Made by a program: the position numbers and the translations under genes. Shown in pieces: positions 1-7,093 of a stretch of 7,215 nucleotides of DNA (the first letter of the stretch is position 1; every line of letters starts with the position of its first letter). The notes below the pieces were generated by a model. That model searched no databases and was not told the DNA's origin. It saw nothing but the letters and a program-made list of their open reading frames with translations. Origin of the DNA: an uncultured Mollicutes bacterium (GTDB lineage Bacteria > Bacillota_I > Bacilli_A > Acholeplasmatales > Anaeroplasmataceae); contig CAMWJY010000038.1 in assembly GCA_947174685.1 (NCBI GenBank), positions 1 to 7,215 of the forward strand, written 5' to 3'.

Positions 1-227
1 ATAGAGATAATAAGATATTAGCAATTAAAAAAACCTACAATGGTAGCGAAATTGGTATTGTATTTAATTTCTCACCAACAGAGGATTTAACTATTGATTA
101 TTCAGAGTTCGGCTTTGATTCAGTAGTAGGTCAAATTGTCATAACGGGTGAAGAAGAAAAATATGTAGGAATACTAAAAGATAAAACAATTAAAATGCCA
201 CCATATAGTATAGCAATACTTAAGTAA
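1..227 (+). CDS. C-terminal end of a probable GH13 alpha-amylase/alpha-glucosidase (5' part outside window)
   Basis: The frame beginning at base 3 is open for 74 codons and ends in TAA at 225-227. The gene starts before the window. The visible product reads like the all-beta C-terminal domain of GH13 alpha-glucan hydrolases: a strand with IGIVFNFSP, matching the usual 'vvvNfs' strand, some 50 residues of alternating beta and polar residues, and the ending KMPPYSIAILK, matching the usual 'L.PYe..v.k' last strand. No catalytic residue is in view, so the family call rests on this short tail plus context: a carbohydrate-type ABC ATPase follows at once and a pullulanase lies downstream. If correct, the enzyme is probably an intracellular oligoglucosidase or amylase acting on imported maltodextrins, but location cannot be judged without the N-terminus. 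The stop codon overlaps the ribosome binding site of the next gene, so the two are almost certainly co-transcribed. Confidence 0.6.
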   Translation, partial: RDNKILAIKKTYNGSEIGIVFNFSPTEDLTIDYSEFGFDSVVGQIVITGEEEKYVGILKDKTIKMPPYSIAILK

Positions 228-232
228 AGGAG
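226..232 (+). promoter_or_regulatory. Ribosome binding site of the ABC ATPase gene
   Basis: AAAGGAG lies 7 bases before the ATG at 240 and overlaps the stop codon of the preceding gene. It fixes the start of the ATPase and suggests translational coupling to the upstream GH13 gene. There is no room for a separate promoter between the two genes. Confidence 0.85.
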
Positions 233-239
233 AGAAAAT

Positions 240-2780
240 ATGGCTGGATTAAGATTAGAGCATATTTATAAGGTTTATCCAAATGGCACAAAAGCCGTTT
301 CTGACTTTACAATGGAGATTGAAGATAAAGAGTTCATTGTATTTGTTGGTCCATCAGGATGTGGTAAATCTACAACTTTAAGAATGATTGCAGGATTGGA
401 AGATATTAGTGCTGGTGAATTATACATTGGCGATCGTATCGTAAATGATGTTGAACCTAAGGATAGAGATATTGCGATGGTTTTCCAAAACTATGCACTA
501 TATCCACACATGACTGTATATGAAAATATGGCATTTGGTCTAAAATTAAGACATGTTCCAAATGCTGAAATACATGAAAAGGTATTATGGGCTGCTAAGG
601 TACTCGATTTAACAGAATACCTAGACCGTAAACCTAGAGCTATGTCTGGAGGACAAAGACAAAGAGTTGCTTTAGGTAGAGCTATTTTAAGAAATCCTAA
701 GGTAATGCTTCTAGACGAGCCATTGTCAAATTTGGATGCTAAGCTAAGAGCACAAATGAGAAGTGAAATTGCAAAATTACATAGTGAATTACAAACAACA
801 TTCATTTATGTAACTCATGACCAGGTAGAGGCTATGACTCTTGGTACAAGAGTTGTTGTTATGCGTCTAGGTCGTGTAATGCAAATCGATAGTCCAAAGA
901 ATCTTTATGATTATCCAAATAATCTATTCGTTGCAGGATTTATCGGAACTCCTCAAATGAATTTCTTCCATGCATATTTGACAAGAAATAAAGATAATAT
1001 TCATATTGATTTTAAATGGAGTGACAATGCATTAGATGTTCCTCAATCCTTACTAGCTAAGGTACAACCACAATATTTTGATGGTGAAAAGGAAGTTATC
1101 ATTGGATTACGTTGTGAGCATTTATCCTTAGATCCAGAGATTGTTTCTAAATCTAAATATGTATTTGATGTACGCGTTTCTCACTTTGAGGAATTAGGTA
1201 ATGAAACATTAATCTATGGTGATATCAATATGCAAGGAGATGGTTTCACAGAAACAGCTACTCGTGTTATTGTCAAGGGAACATCTAACTATGGATTGGA
1301 AAAGGGTAAGGTTGCAAAATGTGCAATTAATGTAGAAAAGATGCATATGTTTGATAGCATAACAGAAGGCACTATCAACCCACGTATTCCAACAGAAAAT
1401 CTAGTTACTTGTGAAATCAAGGATGGACATATTGTATTAGGTACAACAAAATTTGCTTTACCAAATGCAATTCATTTAGAGAATGGTACCTATGACCTTT
1501 TAATGCCAACCTCTGCAGTTGAAGTTTCCAAGGCAGCAGAAGGTAAGTGTAGTGTAGCCATTTCAGAAAAAATCGGGGACGTAAATTTATTAGGAATTGA
1601 ATTTGGAAAGCAATTACTATTTGCTACTCATTCTGAATTAATAAAGGAAGGTGCAGCAATAGCACTTGACTTAGATTTTACTAAGATTAAATTCCTTCAA
1701 AATAATGAAGTAGTATTAGATGCAGTTCCTGAGTATGACAGAGTCAATGCAATATTTATGAACTACCAAACCGCAAAGAGCTTTGTAGGAAATAAATATG
1801 ATTCTGTATTAGAAGACAGAATTTCTGCTGTAAAGAATGAATATGAACCTAAGATGGCTTCATTAACTGAAGATTATAATAGCAAATGTGAAGAGGCAAG
1901 AAAGGTTGATTCAAAGGCTATTGAAGCTAAGAATGCAGCTACAATTAATGAAAGCAAGCTTGCATTAAACGAAGCATTACTTAAAGCAAAGGAAGAATTC
2001 CAAGTGGGTTCTAAAAAGCTTAAAGAAGCTCATCAAGCAAATAACGCAAGAATTGTCAAGGAAGTTGATGATATGTATGCTAAAATTAAAGCAGATGAAT
2101 TTTCTTCCTTCGAGCAATTTAAGCAAATCAATAAGGACAAAGATGCTTATAGAAAGAGAAATCAAGAGCTTAGAGAATTCAAGGCCACAATTGGTATTGA
2201 AAAGAAAAATGAGCTTGATAAGAGAATCAATTTAGAGGCAGTTTCTTATGAGAGTGATTTAAATGCTTTAAAAGGAAATTATAGACGTACTGTAGAAGGT
2301 CTTAAGAAGAATCATAAGGATTTACTTCATAGATGTAAGGATGAGGCATATCCAATTAAGGCTTTAAGTAAGACGTATAAAAAAGAGATGAAGGCTTTAA
2401 AAGCAGAATATCAAATGAAGCTTAATTTAGCTAACATTATCTTCTTCTTTAAAGCAAATCAGCATATTACACTTTCTAGTGATGCAATATCTAACAAGAT
2501 GATTCAGGGCTTAGGTGTAAAGGTCTTTACAAAGCAGTATATTATTGAAATACCACATGATGCATATTGTATAGGAGATGAAGGACTAGAGCTTAAGGTA
2601 TTAAATGTTCTAGACTTTGATAGCAAGAAATACTTGCATTGCTCTTATACAGATGATTATGGTACCTCTGATGTTTATATTCTAGTAAATGAAGATGTTA
2701 AACAAGAAACAATCAAGGTAACTTTTGATATTACTAAGGCACATATTACTGAAAAGTCTATGGATATCAAGATTTATTAA
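240..2780 (+). CDS. Carbohydrate ABC transporter ATPase (MalK/MsmX/UgpC type) with tandem TOBE-like domains and a coiled-coil extension
   Basis: This cytoplasmic ATPase powers an ABC sugar importer. Seen in the product (846 residues): Walker A GPSGCGKST 37-45, Q-loop Gln83, signature MSGGQ 135-139 (Met replaces the usual Leu), Walker B VMLLDE 155-160, D-loop SNLD 163-166 and H-loop His193. The segment around 219-242 (LYDYPNNLFVAGFIGTPQMNF) is typical of MalK-type proteins. A TOBE regulatory domain follows at about 244-380, with GLRCEHL 289-295 and MHMFD 368-372. Known family members end near 370 residues. This one continues with a second TOBE-like segment (about 385-492), a Lys/Glu/Ala-rich, mostly proline-free coiled coil (about 515-730), and a third TOBE-like beta segment (about 740-846). 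All ATPase motifs are intact, so it should be active. Sugar substrate is inferred from the GH13 and pullulanase neighbours. No permease gene is adjacent, so it may serve one or several importers encoded elsewhere, as MsmX does. The ATPase call is very secure; the role of the extension is unknown. Confidence 0.95.
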   Translation: MAGLRLEHIYKVYPNGTKAVSDFTMEIEDKEFIVFVGPSGCGKSTTLRMIAGLEDISAGELYIGDRIVNDVEPKDRDIAMVFQNYALYPHMTVYENMAFGLKLRHVPNAEIHEKVLWAAKVLDLTEYLDRKPRAMSGGQRQRVALGRAILRNPKVMLLDEPLSNLDAKLRAQMRSEIAKLHSELQTTFIYVTHDQVEAMTLGTRVVVMRLGRVMQIDSPKNLYDYPNNLFVAGFIGTPQMNFFHAYLTRNKDNIHIDFKWSDNALDVPQSLLAKVQPQYFDGEKEVIIGLRCEHLSLDPEIVSKSKYVFDVRVSHFEELGNETLIYGDINMQGDGFTETATRVIVKGTSNYGLEKGKVAKCAINVEKMHMFDSITEGTINPRIPTENLVTCEIKDGHIVLGTTKFALPNAIHLENGTYDLLMPTSAVEVSKAAEGKCSVAISEKIGDVNLLGIEFGKQLLFATHSELIKEGAAIALDLDFTKIKFLQNNEVVLDAVPEYDRVNAIFMNYQTAKSFVGNKYDSVLEDRISAVKNEYEPKMASLTEDYNSKCEEARKVDSKAIEAKNAATINESKLALNEALLKAKEEFQVGSKKLKEAHQANNARIVKEVDDMYAKIKADEFSSFEQFKQINKDKDAYRKRNQELREFKATIGIEKKNELDKRINLEAVSYESDLNALKGNYRRTVEGLKKNHKDLLHRCKDEAYPIKALSKTYKKEMKALKAEYQMKLNLANIIFFFKANQHITLSSDAISNKMIQGLGVKVFTKQYIIEIPHDAYCIGDEGLELKVLNVLDFDSKKYLHCSYTDDYGTSDVYILVNEDVKQETIKVTFDITKAHITEKSMDIKIY

Positions 2781-2803
2781 GATGGTGTGAATAAGGAGGA
2801 AAA

Positions 2804-3517
2804 ATGAAACATATAAAACATTTTGTACTCGTTTTGTTTGTTCTATTAGGACTATCCTTAGCGGGATGTTCAGATAGAAAATCCCCTGCAAAAGGTTATA
2901 TAAGTGAAACTGAATTATTGACAATTATCGATCAACTAGAAGATAGTGTTTCTCCTAAGGATATTGAAGTTGCAGGATATTTAAATTACTTTAATTTGTC
3001 GGCAGATAAATTAAGTAATACAGTAGATCAAGTGATGTATTATAAGGAATATCCTAATAAACCTACTGATGCAGATTCTAAGGAAACAAATAAGTATGTT
3101 AAAGAATGTGCATCCTACTATTTAAGATTGCCTTTACATATCACAAAGGAAACATGGACAGAAAGTGATACTGACTGGTCTACTAAATATCAGTTAGAAT
3201 CTAAGCTATATCGTCCTTCTGGCATGGATAAGGTTTATTACTATGCAAGACCAGAGGGTGGATTCATCGTCAGATTGTTTGGTGTGAATAAAGAGCTTAA
3301 AATTAGTAATTTGGAACTTTTTTCAGCATCACTTGTAGATGACATAGTAGATTTGCAATGTAGTGGAAAATGGAATATTACAGTAGAATATGATGCTGCT
3401 GGATATTTAGTAAAAGAAGAATTTTCTACTGTAAATGCGCCTAAGAACAAAGAAAATGTTTCAGCAGCTGTCAAATCTAAATGTTGTTATGGACAAGCTA
3501 CATACATTTATTCATAA
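2804..3517 (+). CDS. Uncharacterised lipoprotein 1
   Basis: I do not recognise a named family for this 237-residue protein. It begins with a lipoprotein signal peptide: MKHIKH, a hydrophobic core (7-18) and the lipobox LAGC at 19-22, so the mature protein should start at lipid-modified Cys22 and sit on the outer face of the membrane. The rest has no further membrane segment. It is rich in Tyr, Lys, Asp and Glu, starts with a likely helix (ISETELLTIIDQLED, 33-47) and continues as probable beta strands. Near the end is YDAAGYLVKEEF (196-207), like a beta hairpin with a 'd..G.l' turn, followed by a CysCys pair at 227-228. The start is set by a strong AAGGAGG at 2793-2799. It follows the ATPase gene by 23 bases and lies upstream of the pullulanase gene, so a part in glucan binding or handling is possible, but nothing in the sequence proves it. 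A LolA/LppX-like fold is a guess only. Confidence 0.85.
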   Translation: MKHIKHFVLVLFVLLGLSLAGCSDRKSPAKGYISETELLTIIDQLEDSVSPKDIEVAGYLNYFNLSADKLSNTVDQVMYYKEYPNKPTDADSKETNKYVKECASYYLRLPLHITKETWTESDTDWSTKYQLESKLYRPSGMDKVYYYARPEGGFIVRLFGVNKELKISNLELFSASLVDDIVDLQCSGKWNITVEYDAAGYLVKEEFSTVNAPKNKENVSAAVKSKCCYGQATYIYS

Positions 3518-3518
3518 G

Positions 3519-4259
3519 ATGAAAAAGCTTATCATACTACTTATGTTTGTTTTTGTAGTGGTGGGATTGACGTCTTGTTCAAAAAAGATTCCTGAAGGAG
3601 ACATTAAGAATTTTGTTGAAAATTTAAACTATGATGCTGCTTATTCCTTTGTAAAAAATGCTCAAAGTAATACGACTGTAAAGCATTTTGAAAATGGAGA
3701 AGAAGATGGACATTTAATTATGGACATTTCCATTGATAAAGAAGATATAAGTTACCATTATAGTGAAAGTCAAGTTTCTGGATATTTTTACGGAATGAAA
3801 GAAGGGCAATATAGTTTCTACTCAAAAAAAACACTTTGTTTTATGTATGACGATACGAATGTAACAGTTTATCAAACAACTGATACTATGGCTGATACAA
3901 TCAAGTATAGTCCTGAGGATGTTATGAAATCTATTTATGATTTCTTCTATACTGAGTTGGAGGCCGGAATTCATCGCGGTGGATTCTATTATGGAGATTA
4001 TGTTCGTTTGAACTGTGCAAAGTATTATGAGTTGTTCTCTTTAAACGAAGCAAAAGATGAACTAACTTACAGTATTAATACAGTAACAAAGGACAAAGAC
4101 AATACAGATATTCTGAATATGCATAGTTTTACAATTAATACATATGGAATGCTCGTTCGATTGTCTTCTGTGGCTAAGAATAATTCAAAAAGGCTTAAGG
4201 TAGAAACCACAACTACTATAACTTACAATACGGGTTTTGAGAAGATATTTACATTATAA
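3519..4259 (+). CDS. Uncharacterised lipoprotein 2
   Basis: The product (246 residues from the start chosen here) is a lipoprotein of no family I recognise. MKK, a hydrophobic core (4-16) and the lipobox LTSC at 17-20 give a lipid-anchored mature protein from Cys20. The body is polar, Tyr-rich and probably mostly beta, with a short helix after the anchor (GDIKNFVENLNYDAAYSFVKN, about 27-47). Near the end is INTYGMLVRLSSVAK (206-220), which resembles the matching region of the lipoprotein encoded just upstream. An in-frame ATG at 3435 would add 28 residues, but these would put a charged stretch before the signal peptide and overlap the upstream gene, so 3519 is preferred. The start lies one base after the upstream stop (TAA-G-ATG) and has no good Shine-Dalgarno site, which points to translation by ribosomes terminating on lipoprotein 1. 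The two proteins are probably made in fixed ratio and may act together. Confidence 0.85.
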   Translation: MKKLIILLMFVFVVVGLTSCSKKIPEGDIKNFVENLNYDAAYSFVKNAQSNTTVKHFENGEEDGHLIMDISIDKEDISYHYSESQVSGYFYGMKEGQYSFYSKKTLCFMYDDTNVTVYQTTDTMADTIKYSPEDVMKSIYDFFYTELEAGIHRGGFYYGDYVRLNCAKYYELFSLNEAKDELTYSINTVTKDKDNTDILNMHSFTINTYGMLVRLSSVAKNNSKRLKVETTTTITYNTGFEKIFTL

Positions 4260-4270
4260 AAGAAAGGAAG

Positions 4271-4298
4271 TATATGGTATAAGCCATTATACTGTATA
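4271..4298 (+). promoter_or_regulatory. Hairpin in the pullulanase leader
   Basis: The arms TATATGGTATAA (4271-4282) and TTATACTGTATA (4287-4298) pair over all 12 positions in RNA, with two adjacent G-U wobbles, around a four-base loop GCCA. The structure ends where the pullulanase ribosome binding site AAGGA (4298-4302) begins. There is no T-run after it, so it is not a terminator. It could affect ribosome access or mRNA stability. As DNA, the same sequence is an imperfect inverted repeat with GTATAA/TTATAC half-sites and could be a regulator's operator. Pairing is seen directly; function is inferred. Confidence 0.5.
4274..4282 (+). other. Two-codon minigene (ATG GTA TAA) in the pullulanase leader
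   Basis: An ATG at 4274 followed by GTA and TAA lies behind a plausible Shine-Dalgarno sequence, AAAGGAAG at 4263-4270, at short spacing. The minigene ends exactly at the last base of the 5' arm of the leader hairpin, so a ribosome on it would keep the hairpin open. It may be chance in AT-rich sequence. Confidence 0.25.
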
Positions 4299-4308
4299 AG
4301 GATAATAA

Positions 4309-7032
4309 ATGAAGAAATTATTATTATTTATATTAAGTTTGTTTGTATGCTTTTCTTTGGCGGCCTGCAAACCTAAGACAAATCAACCAGTTGATCCGGG
4401 CGATGATCCTAATAAACCTGGTAATATTGAAAAGCCAAACACGCCAGATGATGATTCATCTACAGCGAATGAACCAGAAACGACAGATAGTGTTGGATTT
4501 GTCATTCACTTTAATTTAAAGACCAAAACAAGCAGTGGAGATTATAAATATAATCTTTGGTTATGGGCAAAGGATGCAGATGGTGCAGATTATCAATTTA
4601 ATGGTGAAGACAGCTTTGGTGTTTATGCAAAATACAAATTCACAGATATTAATTGTCTTGGAACTGGTTTAGGCTTTATTGTCAAGGAGAATAAGATATG
4701 GGACCAAAGTCCATCTAAAGATTATGATGGAGATAGATTCTTAGATTTCAGCTCAATTGAAAAAGATAAACGTGGCTATTATCATGCATATCTTATGACT
4801 GGTGATGGAACAATTTATTCTAATGCACAATTAGGAGTAAATGATGCAATTACAAATTTCACATTTACTTATAATGAAGTTACAAAGGTTCTTGGAATTT
4901 GGGCTCAAACTAACAAAGATTTGTCAGATTTTGAAATTAAGGTTGGAGATACTGTTTTGGTATCAAAAGCAACAATTGAAACAGATCCAAACAAGATTTC
5001 ATTTTCTTCTAAGAGAATTCAATATAAATTAAATGAATTCCCTGATTTAAAGAAGGAATATAAGATCAGTGTTACATTTAGTGAATCAGGAAATGTTTTA
5101 ACAAAAGAAATTGATAAGTCTACTCTTTACAACACAGACAAATTCAATGAACTTTATGCCTATGATGGAGAATTAGGAGCTCTTTATGAAGCAGAAAAGA
5201 CAACATTTAAGGTGTGGTCTCCTTTCTCTACAGCAATGAAGGTTCGTATTTATGAAAATGGAACACCTACTTCAGTAGATGCTACTAAGGGTAGTGATTT
5301 ATATCAAGAATACGATATGCTAGAGGCAGGAAAGGGCGTTTGGTCTAAGGAGCTTGTTGGTGATTTTGAAGGCAAATACTATACATATGTTGTAACAAAT
5401 TCTATTTATACAAATCAAGAGATTGTTGACCCTTATGCAAAATCTGCTGGTGTTAATGGTCTTAGAGGTATGATTGTTGACTTTGCTAAAACAAATCCTA
5501 CAGGATGGGATGAAATCAGCATTCATAATTATGCATCAAGACAATTAACAGTTTATGAAACTCATATTGCAGACTTAACAAGTAGTCCAACATGGGGTGG
5601 TACAGCAGCTAATGCTAAAAAGTATAAGGGATTCTATGAATCAGGAACAACTTATACAGAAGGAACAACAACTGTTAAAACTGGTTTTGATCATATTAAG
5701 GAATTAGGAGTAAACGCAGTTCAAATTATCCCTATTTTCGATCAAGCAAATAATGAGGTAGACGTTGAATTTAACTGGGGATATAATCCTTTAAATTACA
5801 ATGTAATTGAAGGTGCTTATTCTTCAAATCCATATGATGGTTATGAAAGAATCAAAGAATTTAAAAACCTAGTTATGGCATACAACCAAGCAGGTATCAA
5901 TATCATTATGGACGTTGTATATAACCACGTAAATGGTTTAGAGCGTAGTAATTTTGATGTATTAATGCCTAGGTACTATTTCAGATATGCTTCAGGAACA
6001 CCTTCTAATGGTTCAGGCTGTGGAAATGAAACAGCTTCTGAAATGTATATGTTTAGAAAGTTTATGAAGGATTCAACTGAATTCCTTGCAAGTGAATATA
6101 AGCTTGGTGGTTTCCGTTTTGACCTTATGGGTGTTCATGATGTTGAAACTATGAATCAATTGGCTGCAAATCTTCATAAGAACGTAAGTGAAGCTATTAC
6201 AGTTTATGGTGAGCCTTGGGCAGGTGGATCTATTGGATTACTTGATGCTGATCCAGCAAATCAAAGCAACCTTAATAAGTATGTTGGCTATGGTGCCTTC
6301 AATGATAAGATGCGTGATGCATTAATTAAGGGTGGTTTATCTGGAAAAGATGCTAGGGGTTGGATTACCGATAATGGCTCTACAAATATTTCAGATATCA
6401 GCAATATTATGAATGGTCTTAGAGGTAAGGTGTTAGAACTAGGTAGCTGGGATGCAGACAAATGTGTAAACTATGTTACTTGTCATGATAACTACACATT
6501 ATATGACCGTATCAAAGCTGCAGGCATTACAGATGAAGCTACAGTAAAGAAAATGGCAATGCTTGCTAACTCTGTTGTATTCACTTCACAAGGTATAACA
6601 TTTATGCTTGCAGGAGAGGAATTCCTAAGAACAAAGGGTGGAAATGACAATTCCTACAATGCATCATATGAAGTGAATACGTTAGATTATTCACTAAAGA
6701 TTAAGCATGCTGATATGTTTGCAAACTATCAAAAGCTTATTGCATTAAAACAAAATAAAGATTTATTCGCTAAACCAAATGCAGACTTACCAAATATTCT
6801 TATTCAAATGAATAGTGATGGAAGCATGATTTATTTTGATTTAACGGATAGTGTAAATCATAAAGAATATCGTATTATTCTTAGTAATGGTGTTAGTGCT
6901 AATAATAAGGTTGTAGATCTAAATGGATATACACTTTATCTTGATACACTAAACAAAACGAATTTGAATTTAACATCTCAAACAGCAATAGATGATTATC
7001 AAACAATTATTGCTTATAGAGATGCTAAATAA
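4309..7032 (+). CDS. pulA: Type I pullulanase, lipid-anchored (CBM41-N2-CBM48-GH13)
   Basis: This enzyme hydrolyses alpha-1,6 branch points in pullulan, amylopectin or glycogen, outside the cell. The product (907 residues) has a signal peptide with lipobox LAAC 17-20, then a Pro/Asp/Asn-rich spacer (about 21-60). A CBM41 starch-binding module (about 62-170) has NLWLW 82-86, DSFG 101-104, Trp131 and DRFLDF 142-147. A pullulanase N2-like domain (about 178-275) leads into the conserved DGELGALY (286-293) and a CBM48 module (to about 375). The GH13 catalytic domain (about 412-815) has YETHIADLT 416-424, the type I pullulanase signature in the form FNWGYNP 488-494, region I DVVYNH 535-540, GFRFD with nucleophile Asp605, GEPW with acid/base Glu635, and HDN with Asp727. 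A C-terminal beta domain ends the protein. Order and motifs match the Thermotoga-type pullulanase, and all three catalytic residues are present. The start is set by AAGGA at 4298-4302, six bases before ATG. The 49-base gap from lipoprotein 2 holds a hairpin. Confidence 0.95.
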   Translation: MKKLLLFILSLFVCFSLAACKPKTNQPVDPGDDPNKPGNIEKPNTPDDDSSTANEPETTDSVGFVIHFNLKTKTSSGDYKYNLWLWAKDADGADYQFNGEDSFGVYAKYKFTDINCLGTGLGFIVKENKIWDQSPSKDYDGDRFLDFSSIEKDKRGYYHAYLMTGDGTIYSNAQLGVNDAITNFTFTYNEVTKVLGIWAQTNKDLSDFEIKVGDTVLVSKATIETDPNKISFSSKRIQYKLNEFPDLKKEYKISVTFSESGNVLTKEIDKSTLYNTDKFNELYAYDGELGALYEAEKTTFKVWSPFSTAMKVRIYENGTPTSVDATKGSDLYQEYDMLEAGKGVWSKELVGDFEGKYYTYVVTNSIYTNQEIVDPYAKSAGVNGLRGMIVDFAKTNPTGWDEISIHNYASRQLTVYETHIADLTSSPTWGGTAANAKKYKGFYESGTTYTEGTTTVKTGFDHIKELGVNAVQIIPIFDQANNEVDVEFNWGYNPLNYNVIEGAYSSNPYDGYERIKEFKNLVMAYNQAGINIIMDVVYNHVNGLERSNFDVLMPRYYFRYASGTPSNGSGCGNETASEMYMFRKFMKDSTEFLASEYKLGGFRFDLMGVHDVETMNQLAANLHKNVSEAITVYGEPWAGGSIGLLDADPANQSNLNKYVGYGAFNDKMRDALIKGGLSGKDARGWITDNGSTNISDISNIMNGLRGKVLELGSWDADKCVNYVTCHDNYTLYDRIKAAGITDEATVKKMAMLANSVVFTSQGITFMLAGEEFLRTKGGNDNSYNASYEVNTLDYSLKIKHADMFANYQKLIALKQNKDLFAKPNADLPNILIQMNSDGSMIYFDLTDSVNHKEYRIILSNGVSANNKVVDLNGYTLYLDTLNKTNLNLTSQTAIDDYQTIIAYRDAK

Positions 7033-7035
7033 ATA

Positions 7036-7053
7036 GAATCATTTAAATGATTC
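7036..7053. repeat. Perfect 18-nt palindrome after the pullulanase gene
   Basis: GAATCATTTAAATGATTC is identical to its own reverse complement and starts three bases after the pullulanase stop. In RNA it gives a 7-bp stem with a TTAA loop; in DNA it is a symmetric protein-binding candidate. The nearest T-run (7065-7069) is 11 bases further on, so it is at best a weak intrinsic terminator. It could instead be an operator for the next gene or an mRNA 3'-end stabiliser between the two genes. Confidence 0.45.
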
Positions 7054-7077
7054 AAAAATTAGTCTTTTTAATAAAAT

Positions 7078-7083
7078 AGGAGG
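7078..7083 (+). promoter_or_regulatory. Ribosome binding site of the last lipoprotein gene
   Basis: AGGAGG lies 10 bases before the ATG at 7094, separated by an A-rich spacer. It is among the strongest Shine-Dalgarno sequences in the window, which fits a highly expressed surface protein, and it fixes the start of the truncated gene. Confidence 0.85.
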
Positions 7084-7093
7084 AAAAAAGAAA

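Noticed and set aside
40..55. Partial match to a CcpA catabolite-response (cre) site, ATGGTAGCGAAATTGG
   Set aside because: The left part fits the consensus but the last three positions (CAW expected) do not, and it lies inside the GH13 coding region rather than near a promoter.
491..805. Antisense reading frame of 104 codons opposite the ATPase domain
   Set aside because: The + strand here encodes conserved ABC motifs. The antisense product is Cys/Ser/Leu-rich with no recognisable domain, as expected for a shadow frame, and other antisense frames in the window look the same.
3435..3518. In-frame ATG at 3435 giving a 274-residue form of lipoprotein 2
   Set aside because: It adds 28 polar residues before a clear lipoprotein signal peptide and overlaps the upstream gene by over 80 bases. 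The ATG at 3519 gives a standard signal peptide with lipobox LTSC.
4223..4306. Separate promoter for pulA before 4309
   Set aside because: TATAAA (4255-4260) and GATAAT (4301-4306) resemble -10 boxes, but no TTGACA-like box lies at 16-18 bases upstream of either. In AT-rich DNA such matches are common by chance.
240..7032. Alternative genetic code with TGA as Trp, as in Mycoplasma
   Set aside because: Trp positions in conserved motifs (for example NLWLW, NWGYNP and GEPW of the pullulanase) use TGG and all genes end normally without in-frame TGA, so the standard bacterial code fits.
7036..7069. Rho-independent terminator after pulA
   Set aside because: The stem is AT-rich with only two G-C pairs per RNA stem and the T-run starts 11 bases after it, so a confident terminator call is not supported. 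It is kept only as a palindrome.
7051..7077. Promoter for the last lipoprotein gene (TTCAAA and TAAAAT boxes)
   Set aside because: Both boxes are poor matches, spacing is 15 bases, and an initiation site would fall within or next to the ribosome binding site.
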